Assembly (NCBI GenBank): GCA_910587835.1
Contig: CAJUNQ010000094.1
Span: 82,187-146,186, forward strand
DNA length: 64,000 bases
Direction: 5' to 3'
From: an uncultured Oscillospiraceae bacterium
Lineage (GTDB): Bacteria > Bacillota > Clostridia > Oscillospirales > Acutalibacteraceae
Below are positions 48,052-56,694 of the stretch, one piece after another (the stretch's first letter is position 1; each line of letters begins with the position of its first letter). The position numbers and the translations under genes are program-made. The notes beneath the pieces are model-generated. The model worked only from the letters and a program-made list of their open reading frames with translations, was not told the DNA's origin and did not search any database.

Positions 48052-48312
48052 CTATTCTCCCTCCCCGGCAGCGTCCTCACGGCCATTGAAGCGTCCGGCC
48101 ACAGTCTCAGGCATAATGGCCGACAGCACCACGCTGCCGCTGTCCATAATGATCACGGTTTTGGTCTTCCGGCCAAAGGTCGCGTCGATCACCGCGCCTC
48201 GCTCCCTGGCCTCCTGCACCAGGCGTTTGATGGGGGCCGACTCATTGCTGACCACAGCCACCACCTTGTCGGCGGAAACCATATTTCCGAACCCGATATT
48301 CACCAGCTTCAC
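48052..48312 (-). CDS. remA: RemA-like DNA-binding regulator (DUF370)
   Basis: A small protein (86 aa) of the RemA family, which in B. subtilis forms rings that bind DNA and activate extracellular-matrix genes. The sequence VKLVNIGFGNMVSADKVVAV, SNESAPIKRLVQEARERG, IDATFGRKTKTVIIMDSGSVVLSA is nearly colinear with RemA. I use the GTG at 48312, where GGGAGG lies 8 nt upstream and homology begins. The yicC-remA-gmk-rpoZ order matches B. subtilis yloC-remA-gmk-rpoZ. Confidence 0.93.
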   Translation of the reverse strand: MKLVNIGFGNMVSADKVVAVVSNESAPIKRLVQEARERGAVIDATFGRKTKTVIIMDSGSVVLSAIMPETVAGRFNGREDAAGEGE

Positions 48313-48348
48313 AGTATCAGCCTCCCAGTCCATCCAAAGGGCGCGGCG

Positions 48349-49227
48349 TTATTCCACATTCTGCACCTGCTCCCGTATCTTTTCAATCTCCGCCTTCAGG
48401 TCCACCACCAAATAGGCGATCTCCGGATTCTGAGACTTGGAGCCAATGGTGTTAGCCTCCCGGTTCATCTCCTGAATCAGAAAATCGATCTTACGGCCTA
48501 CCGGCTCCGTCAACTCCACCAGCTTTTCCAACTGGGCAAAGTGGCTGCGCAGGCGAACGATCTCCTCATCAATAGCGGTCTTTTCGGCAAAAACAGCCAC
48601 CTCGGTCAGCACTCTCTGCTCGTCAAAACGACTGTCCCCCAACAGCTCCTGTATCCTGGTCCTGAGCCGTTCCCGATACTCTTCCGCCGCCTGGGGAGCC
48701 AATGCCTCAATTTGATCTGTCAAGGCCAGCACATTGGCAGCCTTCTCCATAATGTCCAGCTTCAGGCGCTGCCCCTCGGCCTCCCGCATCTGCAGCAGAG
48801 AATCCACTGTGGGTCCGGCCACCTGCAACACGGCCTGCCAAACCGCCTCCTCGTCCTCCGGAGCCTTGCGCACGGTCAGCACCTCCGGGCAGCGGCTGAG
48901 CAGGGCCAGGGTGGGGCCGTCGGGCAGCGAGTAGCGTTCCTGCAGCTCTGCCAACGCCCCGCGGTAGCCCGCCGCCAGGGCATGGTTGATCTCAACCTGC
49001 ACGCCGGCCTCCTGCAAATGATCGATCTGCAAAAAAACATCCGCCTTGCCCCTGGAAAGCCGGCTCTGAAGATACGCCTTCAGCTTATCCTCCAAAAACA
49101 GGTAGCCCCGTGAAAGCCGGGTGTTCTGCTCAAAAAACTTGTGATTGACCGTTTTTACCTCAAATACAATGTGCCAGCCGTCAACCGTAGCCTCACCCCG
49201 GCCAAAGCCTGTCATACTTTTCAGCAT
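48349..49227 (-). CDS. YicC/YloC-family endoribonuclease
   Basis: A 292-aa protein of the YicC/YloC family, described as an endoribonuclease involved in RNA turnover. The N-terminal MLKSMTGFGRGE and FEVKTVNHKFFE, and the C-terminal GRKIDFLIQEMNREANTIGSK and VDLKAEIEKIREQVQNVE are hallmarks. The ATG at 49227 matches homologue starts. It is the first gene of the long housekeeping run and follows a good SigA promoter. Confidence 0.93.
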   Translation of the reverse strand: MLKSMTGFGRGEATVDGWHIVFEVKTVNHKFFEQNTRLSRGYLFLEDKLKAYLQSRLSRGKADVFLQIDHLQEAGVQVEINHALAAGYRGALAELQERYSLPDGPTLALLSRCPEVLTVRKAPEDEEAVWQAVLQVAGPTVDSLLQMREAEGQRLKLDIMEKAANVLALTDQIEALAPQAAEEYRERLRTRIQELLGDSRFDEQRVLTEVAVFAEKTAIDEEIVRLRSHFAQLEKLVELTEPVGRKIDFLIQEMNREANTIGSKSQNPEIAYLVVDLKAEIEKIREQVQNVE

Positions 49228-49284
49228 TCCTGATCCATCCCATCCTTTGAGGATACTAAAAGGGCGCAAACCCCTAACTTAGAA

Positions 49285-49313
49285 ATTTTACCATTTTCCC
49301 GGCCTTCATGCAA
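49285..49313 (-). promoter_or_regulatory. SigA-type promoter of the yicC-to-thiN run
   Basis: Minus-strand -35 TTGCAT (49308-49313), 17-bp spacer, -10 TAAAAT (49285-49290), about 58 nt before the yicC ATG and just after the terminator of the preceding operon. Confidence 0.7.
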
Positions 49314-49343
49314 CCGCTTTCCTGAAGTTTTCATAGTTTATTA

Positions 49344-49376
49344 AGAAAAACCCGCGGCAGACAGGCTTCCGCAGGC
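49344..49376 (-). terminator. Rho-independent terminator of the mutS-to-rluD run
   Basis: Minus-strand CCTGCGG (49369-49375) pairs with CCGCGGG (49351-49357), with one wobble, over an 11-nt loop. TTTTT follows. It lies 8 nt after the GNAT-like gene. Confidence 0.88.
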
Positions 49377-49383
49377 AATTTAA

Positions 49384-49776
49384 CTAATGATATTCGTACT
49401 TAACGATAGTATTCATAGGCGTAAAGGCATGCAGCTCGTCCTGTTCAAAGCCTCTGGCCTGAAAAAAGCCGAAAAAGTCCGGGAAAGCCGTCTCAATGCG
49501 GTCCGCGCCGAAGGTCTCCCCATAAGAGGCCGCAGAACGCATGAGAGAGTCCAGAACAAAAACCTCCTCGCCCTGAGGAGGACGGGAAAAATCAAACCCC
49601 TCCGCTGCAAGGCGAAGAATCCGCAGTGTGCCGCCGTCCAGCTCCAAAGCCACCCAGCCCAGGGTCTCCCCCCGTTCCCGCATGGCAAGCACCCGGGCCT
49701 CAGCCCCGGCGTTCTCCACCTCCGCCAGCAGCTTTCCCTCTTGGTCCCGGTCCTCCATAGGCAAAATTTCAATCAT
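49384..49776 (-). CDS. GNAT-like small protein, function unknown
   Basis: A 130-aa soluble protein. The layout of strands (ARVLAMRERGETLGWVALEL; RILRLAAEGFDF), a helix (SLMRSAASYGETFGADRIET) and the terminal FFGFFQARGFEQDELHAF resembles a reduced GNAT fold, though the acetyl-CoA-binding loop is not obvious. It overlaps rluD by 8 nt, so it is translated with it. Last gene before the terminator. Confidence 0.55.
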   Translation of the reverse strand: MIEILPMEDRDQEGKLLAEVENAGAEARVLAMRERGETLGWVALELDGGTLRILRLAAEGFDFSRPPQGEEVFVLDSLMRSAASYGETFGADRIETAFPDFFGFFQARGFEQDELHAFTPMNTIVKYEYH

Positions 49777-50707
49777 TCCAAACGCCTCCCTCTCTGCGGA
49801 GCTTAGTCAGAAAGCCGCTGAAATATTCCGGCAGCTCCGCTGAAAACTCCATATATTCTCCTGTCGTCGGGTGGACAAAGCCAAGCCGCCCCGCATGAAG
49901 GCACTGGCCATGCAGCTCCGTCAGAACCTTTCTGGGCCCATATACCGGGTCCCCTGCCACCGGATGGCCCAGGCTGGCCAAATGCACCCGGATCTGATGG
50001 GTGCGGCCAGTCTCCAATCTCAGGCGCAGATAGGTAAAGCCGGGCAGACGCTCCTCCACATAGTAGTGGGTCACCGCCTCTCTGGCCGAGGGCGAGCCTG
50101 GCAGCACCGCCATTTTCTTCCGCTCCACCGGGTGACGCCCAATAGGAGCGTCTATCACACCCGCCTCAGCCTTTATCCCGCCATACACCACTGCCCGGTA
50201 TTCCCGGGTCAGACTGTGGGCCTGAATCTGTCCGGCCAAGCCCCGATGAGCGTAGTCATTCTTCGCCACCAAAAGCAGACCGCTGGTGTCCTTGTCAATG
50301 CGGTGGACAATCCCCGGACGAAGCACCCCGTTTATACCAGAGAGGCCTTTGCCGCAATGATGCAGCAGAGCATTCACCAACGTACCGGTATAGTTGCCAG
50401 GGGCCGGGTGAACCACCATGCCCTTGGGCTTGTTGACTACCAGCATGTCGTCGTCCTCAAAGACGATCTCCAAAGGAATCTCTTCCGGCAGAACATCCAG
50501 CGCCTTGGGCTCCGGCAGAACCACCTGAACCAACTGGCCCGCCGCCAGCTTTGCGCTTTTTGAGAGGGTTTTCCCTGCTGAGGTCACCAGGCCTTGCCCA
50601 ATCAGGCTTTGCGCTGCAGAGCGGCTGACCCCCTCCAACTCCTCCGCCAGCAGCTTATCCAGGCGCATGCCAGAGTCTGTGACTGTGATTTGAATGTGCC
50701 GTTCCAT
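49769..50707 (-). CDS. rluD: RluA-family 23S rRNA pseudouridine synthase (RluD-like)
   Basis: An N-terminal S4 domain (MRLDKLLAEELEGVSRSAAQSLI) is followed by the pseudouridine synthase domain with the catalytic Asp in IVHRIDKDTSGLLLV. Further motifs are TGRTHQIRVHLASLGHPVAGDPVYG and LHAGRLGFVHP. Length 312 aa. The lspA-rluD pairing is conserved (ylyB in B. subtilis). The exact uridines are not predictable from sequence. Confidence 0.93.
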   Translation of the reverse strand: MERHIQITVTDSGMRLDKLLAEELEGVSRSAAQSLIGQGLVTSAGKTLSKSAKLAAGQLVQVVLPEPKALDVLPEEIPLEIVFEDDDMLVVNKPKGMVVHPAPGNYTGTLVNALLHHCGKGLSGINGVLRPGIVHRIDKDTSGLLLVAKNDYAHRGLAGQIQAHSLTREYRAVVYGGIKAEAGVIDAPIGRHPVERKKMAVLPGSPSAREAVTHYYVEERLPGFTYLRLRLETGRTHQIRVHLASLGHPVAGDPVYGPRKVLTELHGQCLHAGRLGFVHPTTGEYMEFSAELPEYFSGFLTKLRREGGVWND

Positions 50708-50713
50708 TATCCG

Positions 50714-51226
50714 TCAGCTCCCAGAGCCCTCTTCCGCCTTTGCGCCCGCCTGCTTTTCCCGGTGCATGACCCAAAGATAGTGGGCCACAAGAAAACAGGC
50801 GCCAATGGTCACACAGCAGTCGGCAATATTAAAAATGTACCCGAAGAACATCACATGGATAAAATCCACCACATAGCCGTTAACGATGCGGTCAATCAGG
50901 TTCCCGACTCCTCCCGCCAGCAGCAGCGCCGCCGCCACATAGCTGAACACACTGTGGTGCTTATAGAGGAACAACGCTGCCAGAATCGCCCCGGCCACAA
51001 CCAAAGTAAGGGCAGTCACCAGCCAAATCACATTGCCAAAAAGGCCAAAGGCGGCGGCGGGGTTTTCCAGATAGCTCAGCTCCAACAGTCCGGGAATCAC
51101 GGTATAGGGCTGTCCTCCATTGGGCTTCAGCATATCCTGAACCATCCCCTTGGTGACCTGGTCCAATATAATCAGCAGCACAGAGGCCGCCAGTACAGTG
51201 GTCTTTTTAAATGCGTCTTTCTTCAA
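50714..51226 (-). CDS. lspA: Lipoprotein signal peptidase (signal peptidase II)
   Basis: An aspartic membrane protease that cleaves prolipoproteins. Four membrane segments are visible. The active-site boxes are GGVGNLIDRIVNGYVVDFI and FNIADCCVTIG, each with a catalytic Asp. I place the start at TTG 51226 (170 aa) because GGAGGAG lies 6 nt upstream and family members begin at this point. A 25-codon open extension upstream overlaps divIVA. Between divIVA and rluD. Confidence 0.94.
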   Translation of the reverse strand: MKKDAFKKTTVLAASVLLIILDQVTKGMVQDMLKPNGGQPYTVIPGLLELSYLENPAAAFGLFGNVIWLVTALTLVVAGAILAALFLYKHHSVFSYVAAALLLAGGVGNLIDRIVNGYVVDFIHVMFFGYIFNIADCCVTIGACFLVAHYLWVMHREKQAGAKAEEGSGS

Positions 51227-51254
51227 GGGCGTCTCCTCCCATGTCCGGCTTCTC

Positions 51255-52373
51255 TCACGATCTTCTATGCTTACGGCCATCCACTTCCACCCCATCGCCA
51301 AAGGGCAGATTACTGTAGTTGTTTATTTTCTCCCTGCGCAAGGCCTCAGGAATATTGCTGTGAGCATTCAAATTGATGCCCACTGAGGAGAGGTCGTCAT
51401 CCTCCATATAGTCCTCCGGCGGCTGAGAGGGCTGCAGCTGCTCCTGCACATAATTCACACGGTCATTCAGGGTACGGGGCTGGCGGGGCGGCTCCTGACT
51501 GGCCCTGGGCGCCGGACGGAGCGGCTCCTCCTGAACCGGCGGAGCAGTGCGAAGCTCCCGCTGGGGCTCAGGCGGGCGCGGCGCAGATACGGATACTGCC
51601 TCAGGCTCCTCCGGCTGCCTCATCCTGCGGGCCGGACGGGGTGCGGGCTCTGGCACAGGCGGCTCCGGCTCTGGCTGAGGCTCATGCCGGGGAGCCGCCG
51701 GGGCCGGCAGTTCCGGCTCTGGCTCAACAGCCCAAACAGAAGGCGCGGGCTCCGGCTGACGGACCGGCTCCTGTATGGGCCGCTCCTCCTTCTGCCGGAA
51801 CACCGGGATATGGTCAATACATTCCAGATGCTTTTTATACATTTCCAGCAGAGAAGATCGAAATGCCGTTACCTGCCGCTTAATCTCCTCCAGCTCCGCC
51901 TTTTTCGACTCTGCCTGCTGGGTATACTCCCTGGCAGACCGGGAGGCCTCCTCCTGGGCCGTGCTGGTAATGCGCCGGGCCTCCTCCTGGGCCTCCAAAA
52001 GCTTGGCCTCCGCCTGAGCCCGGGCCTCCTGAATCATCGCGTCCGCCTTGTCCTGAGACTCCTTTACCAGGTCCTTGGACATTTTCTGCGCGCTGAGGAT
52101 TGCCTCCTTGATCCCTTCCTCCTCCTGCCGGTATACCTCGATCTTCTGGGCAAGGATCGAGAGCTTTTTCTGGGTATCCGCATTTTTCGAGGCCAGCTCT
52201 GAGTTGAGCATAGCCAGCTCTCCCGCCTGCTTCACCGCGGCGTCGCGCTCCCCGATCAGCTCCTGAAAGGACGCGGCCACCTGGTCGATAAAATTATCCA
52301 CATCCTCCGGCTTATAGCCGGAAAAGCCGGCTTTTCCAAAGCTTACCTCGTTGATCTCCTTAACCGTCAGCAT
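51255..52373 (-). CDS. divIVA: Cell-division/polarity protein DivIVA
   Basis: A curvature-sensing coiled-coil protein at septa and poles. The N-terminal lipid-binding region VSFGKAGFSGYKPEDVDNFI is followed by long coiled coils (residues about 30-175). A Pro/Glu/Arg-rich linker (about 185-305) then leads to a C-terminal tail with DDDLSSVGINLN. Length 372 aa is roughly twice that of B. subtilis DivIVA (164 aa), mainly because of the linker. The ATG has GGGAGGA upstream. The ylmE-sepF-ylmH-divIVA order is conserved. Confidence 0.93.
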   Translation of the reverse strand: MLTVKEINEVSFGKAGFSGYKPEDVDNFIDQVAASFQELIGERDAAVKQAGELAMLNSELASKNADTQKKLSILAQKIEVYRQEEEGIKEAILSAQKMSKDLVKESQDKADAMIQEARAQAEAKLLEAQEEARRITSTAQEEASRSAREYTQQAESKKAELEEIKRQVTAFRSSLLEMYKKHLECIDHIPVFRQKEERPIQEPVRQPEPAPSVWAVEPEPELPAPAAPRHEPQPEPEPPVPEPAPRPARRMRQPEEPEAVSVSAPRPPEPQRELRTAPPVQEEPLRPAPRASQEPPRQPRTLNDRVNYVQEQLQPSQPPEDYMEDDDLSSVGINLNAHSNIPEALRREKINNYSNLPFGDGVEVDGRKHRRS

Positions 52374-52387
52374 CTGGAAGTTCCTCC

Positions 52388-53137
52388 CTATTCGTATTTC
52401 CTGCATTTCACCGTTAGCCTGCCCTTGCTTGTCAAGGGTCCCAATGAATCCACAATAAATTTGCCATGACCTCTAATGGAGAGCACGTCGCCCTCCTCTA
52501 TCCGCCGGTCCGTGTCCAACACCTCCCGGTGGTTAAGGGCCGCAAGCCCTGCCGTCACCATACCCGCCGCCTTCTCCCGGCTTGTCCGGCAAAGAAGGGC
52601 GGTCAAACAGTCCAATCGGTTAGAGGCAACCACGCCGCTGATTGCCCGGTACGTCCGAATCACCGGCAGAGGCGCCTCATATCCCTCTGTGATTTTCACT
52701 CCAACCCGACCGATCTTCCGGATATTATCCAGAAAGAACCGGCGCATCTCCTCCCGTACAAAGACGACGCAGTGGTCTTCCCCAATAAGAATATCGCCCA
52801 CCACGTCCCTCTCTATGCCAAGTCCCATAAACGAACCAAGAAAATCTCTGTGGCCAGGCCTGTCCTCCTGCCGGAACCCAAGCGTCAGTGCGGCAATGGG
52901 AAACGCCGCTGGCTCCGGCTCCATATAGTCGGGAAAAAAGCCTGCCATCCTCCGCTCCGCATCCTCATAGCCGCCCCACAGCAGGCAGGAGCCTGGCTCC
53001 CACTTCAAAAAGTCCTGGCACATTGCCGCCTGGCTCTCGTCCAGAAAGCCCAAAAAGCAGGGCCGGCGCTGTGAAGCCCGCAGGCAGTCCCGAAGCTTGG
53101 CCTGCAGCAGTTCCGTCTCATTCCTCTTGTGGTCCAT
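52388..53137 (-). CDS. ylmH: YlmH-family S4-domain RNA-binding protein
   Basis: A 249-aa protein whose C-terminal third is an S4 RNA-binding domain (SREKAAGMVTAGLAALNHREV; RIEEGDVLSIRGHGKF). YlmH acts in division and ribosome rescue in Firmicutes. The ATG at 53137 overlaps the sepF stop (TGATG), with a TTG one codon earlier; coupling with sepF is likely. Between sepF and divIVA. Confidence 0.9.
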   Translation of the reverse strand: MDHKRNETELLQAKLRDCLRASQRRPCFLGFLDESQAAMCQDFLKWEPGSCLLWGGYEDAERRMAGFFPDYMEPEPAAFPIAALTLGFRQEDRPGHRDFLGSFMGLGIERDVVGDILIGEDHCVVFVREEMRRFFLDNIRKIGRVGVKITEGYEAPLPVIRTYRAISGVVASNRLDCLTALLCRTSREKAAGMVTAGLAALNHREVLDTDRRIEEGDVLSIRGHGKFIVDSLGPLTSKGRLTVKCRKYE

Positions 53138-53661
53138 CAAAAATACAACCCGTTATTTTCCAGCTCGTCCAGTACATTGTCGCCGGTCAGGTCAACATTA
53201 TACGGCGTAATGATAAAGGTGGACGTGGCAATGCGCTTGATCTTCCCATTATTGGCATATGCCACCCCACTGAGAAAATCCACAATACGCCGGGAGATAT
53301 CCTTCTCTGTTTTTTCCAGGTTGAGCACCACAGTGTGGCGGCGGAGCAGCTCGTCGGCAATAGAGCGCACCTCGTCTCCAAAGGAGACCGGCTTGCACAC
53401 TACTACCTGCAGCTGTGTTTTTGCGTTGATATTGACCACCTTGCCCTGCGGCGCAGCCTCCCGCTCCCGGGAAGAGTAGCCGGAAGAAAAAGGTGCGAAA
53501 GAAGCAAAGGAGGATACGCTTCCCCGCCGGGTCTCATCCGAAAAGGAGACCGGCTTCTCCTCGGGTTCCTCCTCCTCTTCCTCCTCCGGGTACTCCTCAT
53601 ATTCATACTCGTCGTCCGGCGGATTCCACATTTTTTGCAGCTTGTCCATCAGCCCTGCCAT
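53137..53661 (-). CDS. sepF: Cell-division protein SepF
   Basis: Anchors and bundles FtsZ at the septum. The N-terminal amphipathic membrane-binding segment (MAGLMDKLQKMW) is followed by an acidic linker (DDEYEYEEYPEEEEEEEPEE) and the SepF core (QVVVCKPVSFGDEVRSIADE; NLEKTEKDISRRIVDFLSG). Length 174 aa. GGGAGGT precedes the ATG. Confidence 0.95.
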   Translation of the reverse strand: MAGLMDKLQKMWNPPDDEYEYEEYPEEEEEEEPEEKPVSFSDETRRGSVSSFASFAPFSSGYSSREREAAPQGKVVNINAKTQLQVVVCKPVSFGDEVRSIADELLRRHTVVLNLEKTEKDISRRIVDFLSGVAYANNGKIKRIATSTFIITPYNVDLTGDNVLDELENNGLYF

Positions 53662-53694
53662 CGGCTTACCTCCCTTGTTGCTCTCGCTGCCCTG

Positions 53695-54426
53695 TCAGCC
53701 GCGCTTATAGTCTCTGGCCCCAAACAGCAAGGAGCCCACACGCACCATAGTCGCCCCGCACGCAATGGCCAGAGGAAAGTCCGAGGACATCCCCATAGAG
53801 AGGCAGACCATATTTACATTATCCATGCTTTTCCCCTTTATGTCAACAAAATATTGCTTCATTCCTGAAAAATAGCGGCCAAGAATTTTTTCATCACTAC
53901 ATATAGGGGGGATTGCCATCAAACCCTTGACCCGAATCCCGGGCAGAAGGCGGATTTCATCAATGAACTCCACCAAGCCGTCCGGGTCCACGCCGCCCTT
54001 GTTTGCCTCCCGGCCTATGTTGACCTCGACCAGCACATCCATAGTCTGCCCCTCCCGCTGACACAGCCGGGAGATCTCCCTGGCCAGCTTCACGCTGTCT
54101 ACCGATTGGATGCAGCTCACCTTGCCCACCAGATACTTCACCTTGTTCGACTGCAGCTGCCCGATAAACTGCACGTCGCAATGGGCTCTGTCCAGGGCCT
54201 CATATTTTTCCAGCAGCTCCTGCACCCGGTTTTCACCCACGCAGCCCAGGCCCCGGGAGACCGCATAGTTGACCACCTCCACCGGTACGGTCTTGGTTGC
54301 GGCCAGCAGCGTAATCTCCTCCGCTTTCCGGCCGGAGAGCTCCGCCGCCCGAGCAATCCGCTCCTGAATCTCCTGATAATTTTCATCGAACGCCCTAAAG
54401 CGCTCACTTAACGAGCTTTCCGTCAT
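53695..54426 (-). CDS. ylmE: YggS/YlmE-family PLP-binding protein
   Basis: PLP homeostasis protein with an alanine-racemase-like barrel. The PLP Lys is in LLAATKTVPVE, and GENRVQELLEKYEAL, FIGQLQSNKVKYLVG, LVEVNIGREANKGGVDP and LSMGMSSDFPLAIACGATMVRVGSLLFG are family signatures. The ATG at 54426 has GGAGGT 11 nt upstream and lies 23 nt inside the HlyD-like gene. First of the ylmE-sepF-ylmH-divIVA block. Confidence 0.94.
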   Translation of the reverse strand: MTESSLSERFRAFDENYQEIQERIARAAELSGRKAEEITLLAATKTVPVEVVNYAVSRGLGCVGENRVQELLEKYEALDRAHCDVQFIGQLQSNKVKYLVGKVSCIQSVDSVKLAREISRLCQREGQTMDVLVEVNIGREANKGGVDPDGLVEFIDEIRLLPGIRVKGLMAIPPICSDEKILGRYFSGMKQYFVDIKGKSMDNVNMVCLSMGMSSDFPLAIACGATMVRVGSLLFGARDYKRG

Positions 54427-55726
54427 ACAGGTCCACACCTCCAACTACCACCTGGTCATAAAGCTGCACAGTCCGCTCCGTCACCAGATTCTTTTGTTCC
54501 TCCTCGTTGAGCACGGTTTTGCACACCGCGTAACCATTTACATCTTTTTCAGAAAATATCTGTACAAAATCCAGCTGACCGCCGTAAACTACATAGACGC
54601 CCTTGACATTCTCCTTGACTTTTGTGACCGGCTCGCCGTTCTCGTCCTTTTCCGTATACTCCACGTCACAAAAGCGAAGCGCCTTTTCGTTCACCAAAAC
54701 GCCGGAATAGGTCTTCACATTTACCTGAACAGTCTCATTCCGTATTCTGGCAATATCCGCGTCCATATAAGAGCATTCAAAAATCACCGCCGTCTTGCCG
54801 GTCTCCGGGTCCCGGTTCTTTTCCGCCACCCGGGCGGGGATGGTAGCGGTACTGGCAAAGGGGACATCCAAAGTCACCTCGCTGACGCCCTCAAATTTCA
54901 TCATAGCCTCATCGTCAAACAGACACGCCATGTACCATTTGAAGTCAGAGCATATCTTCCCGATCTGGGACTGAAAGCCTCCCCCATCCTCCATTTTCAG
55001 CAGCTCCTCCACCCGGGCCGGGGTCAGCTCCGTCACCTTTTTGATGTTCACCACATTCTCAAAGCTGTCTGTAGAGCCAATGAAGTAGCCTGCCTGGGGA
55101 GCCTCAATGCTGTTCACCGCGCTGCCTGCGGCGGCAATCAGGCTCTCCCTCTCCTGCCCCAGCTCGCTGATCCGCTGGGCATAGTCCTCCGCGCTCTCCT
55201 CTCCCGAGATAACCCGTTTGCGGCTGAGAGCGGAGAGAAGCTCCTCCTTGGTCCGGGACACACCAGAAAGATTATTCTGCTGAACATCCATCAGAATGCT
55301 GCTCAGGGAGTCATATATCTGGTCTCCCGTAGAGGTTGAGGCCACCACAAAATAATCCAAGGGCTTGGAGAGAGGGGTCAAGCTCTGAATCTCCCGCTCC
55401 AGCCGGTCCGCCAGGTTCTGTGCCGCCGCGTCGCTCTCACTGAGAAACACATCTGCAATCACCCCGCCCTTAGAGACCCGGTTGCCGTCCGCCACCCGAT
55501 AATTGAGCACGCCGCTGTATTCCAGATCAATAATGCTCTCCTCCCGAATGGCAAAGCCCTGGGTCTGAAGTGAGTCCGAGACCTCTCCATACAAAGCGAC
55601 CTCTGTGGTCACGCCGCTCTCCTGCCAGGCGTCCGCCCGCTGATTCACCACAGAAAAGCACACATAAATCAGGATGAGCAGCGCCATACTGACAGCCGCT
55701 ATTGCACTGAGCTTTCGATAATCCAA
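54404..55726 (-). CDS. HlyD-family membrane-fusion-like protein in the division cluster
   Basis: A 440-aa protein with one N-terminal membrane segment (LSAIAAVSMALLILIYVCF) and an extracellular part. The latter has a short biotinyl-lipoyl/barrel-sandwich region (SGVLNYRVADGNRVSKGGVIADVF) and a coiled coil (about 115-200), with beta-rich C-terminal segments. It resembles HlyD-type adaptors but has no transporter partner here. TTG start with GGAGGG 6 nt upstream. It lies between miaA and ylmE, overlapping both, so it is cotranscribed with division genes. Function unknown; an envelope role is likely. Confidence 0.7.
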   Translation of the reverse strand: MDYRKLSAIAAVSMALLILIYVCFSVVNQRADAWQESGVTTEVALYGEVSDSLQTQGFAIREESIIDLEYSGVLNYRVADGNRVSKGGVIADVFLSESDAAAQNLADRLEREIQSLTPLSKPLDYFVVASTSTGDQIYDSLSSILMDVQQNNLSGVSRTKEELLSALSRKRVISGEESAEDYAQRISELGQERESLIAAAGSAVNSIEAPQAGYFIGSTDSFENVVNIKKVTELTPARVEELLKMEDGGGFQSQIGKICSDFKWYMACLFDDEAMMKFEGVSEVTLDVPFASTATIPARVAEKNRDPETGKTAVIFECSYMDADIARIRNETVQVNVKTYSGVLVNEKALRFCDVEYTEKDENGEPVTKVKENVKGVYVVYGGQLDFVQIFSEKDVNGYAVCKTVLNEEEQKNLVTERTVQLYDQVVVGGVDLYDGKLVK

Positions 55727-56694
55727 CCGGCTCCCTCCTTCCGTAAGAAATGCTCCTCCTTCAGCAGCTTCATACAGGCCTCTACCGCTTGCTGAGCATC
55801 CAACTCGTCCATATAGAGATATCTCGCCTCCGGCTCCCGGCTGAACCAGGTGAGCTGCCGCTTGGCGTACCGGCGGCTCTCCCGCTTGATATTCTCCACC
55901 GCCTCCTCCAAAGAGAGCTGCCCGTCAAAATATGGAAAAAGCTCCTTATAGCCAATAGACTGGGCAGCGGTCGGCCGCTTTTCCGCGGTACAGCAAAAGC
56001 AGTAGAAGTCCTCCGCCTCCTGAAGCAGACCGGCGTCCAGCATCTGGTCCACCCGCCTGTCAATGCGGTCATAGAGCTTCTGCCGGTCCCGGAACACCGG
56101 ACAGATCATAACATAATCATAAGGCGGCTCCGCCTGCCGGGAGCGCAGCGTCTGCTGGGAAAAGGGCTCTCCGGAGAGCATACAGTATTCCAGCGCACGC
56201 AGCGCCCGCTTGACATTATTGGGATGGATGGCCCCGGCAGCGGCAGGGTCTAGTTCTGCCAAACGCTCATGCATGGCCTCCGGCCCCAATTCCTCCGCCT
56301 CCTGAAACAGCTTTTGCCGAAGCTCATCACTGCGCGCCTCCTCCCGGAAGTCAAAGCCCCGCAAAAGAGAACGGGCATACAGCCCCGTCCCCCCCACCAG
56401 CACCGGCAGTCTGCCCCGGCCGTGTACACCGGCAATCACCTTGCCCGCCATGTCCACATAGTCAGACACACTGAAAGCCTCCTCCCAGGGCAGGAAGCCC
56501 ACCAGATGATGAGGCGCCTGAGCCAGCTCCTCATTGCTGGGCTGGGCAGTGCCAACCCTCAGGCCCTGATACACCTGCATGGAATCGCAGGAGACAATCT
56601 CACCGTTCAACTGTTTGGCCAGGGCAATGCCCAAGGCGGTCTTTCCTGTGGCGGTAGGACCGGTAACCGCCAGCAGCTTTTTCTTTTCTTTCAT
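55699..56694 (-). CDS. miaA: tRNA dimethylallyltransferase
   Basis: Adds dimethylallyl to A37 of tRNAs reading UNN codons. Motifs are the P-loop VTGPTATGKTALG, VSCDSMQVYQGLRVGTA, LVGGTGLYARSLLRG and QSIGYKELFPYF. Length 331 aa, slightly above average. It overlaps the mutL stop as ATGA and the HlyD-like start by 28 nt. Confidence 0.96.
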   Translation of the reverse strand: MKEKKKLLAVTGPTATGKTALGIALAKQLNGEIVSCDSMQVYQGLRVGTAQPSNEELAQAPHHLVGFLPWEEAFSVSDYVDMAGKVIAGVHGRGRLPVLVGGTGLYARSLLRGFDFREEARSDELRQKLFQEAEELGPEAMHERLAELDPAAAGAIHPNNVKRALRALEYCMLSGEPFSQQTLRSRQAEPPYDYVMICPVFRDRQKLYDRIDRRVDQMLDAGLLQEAEDFYCFCCTAEKRPTAAQSIGYKELFPYFDGQLSLEEAVENIKRESRRYAKRQLTWFSREPEARYLYMDELDAQQAVEACMKLLKEEHFLRKEGAGWIIESSVQ

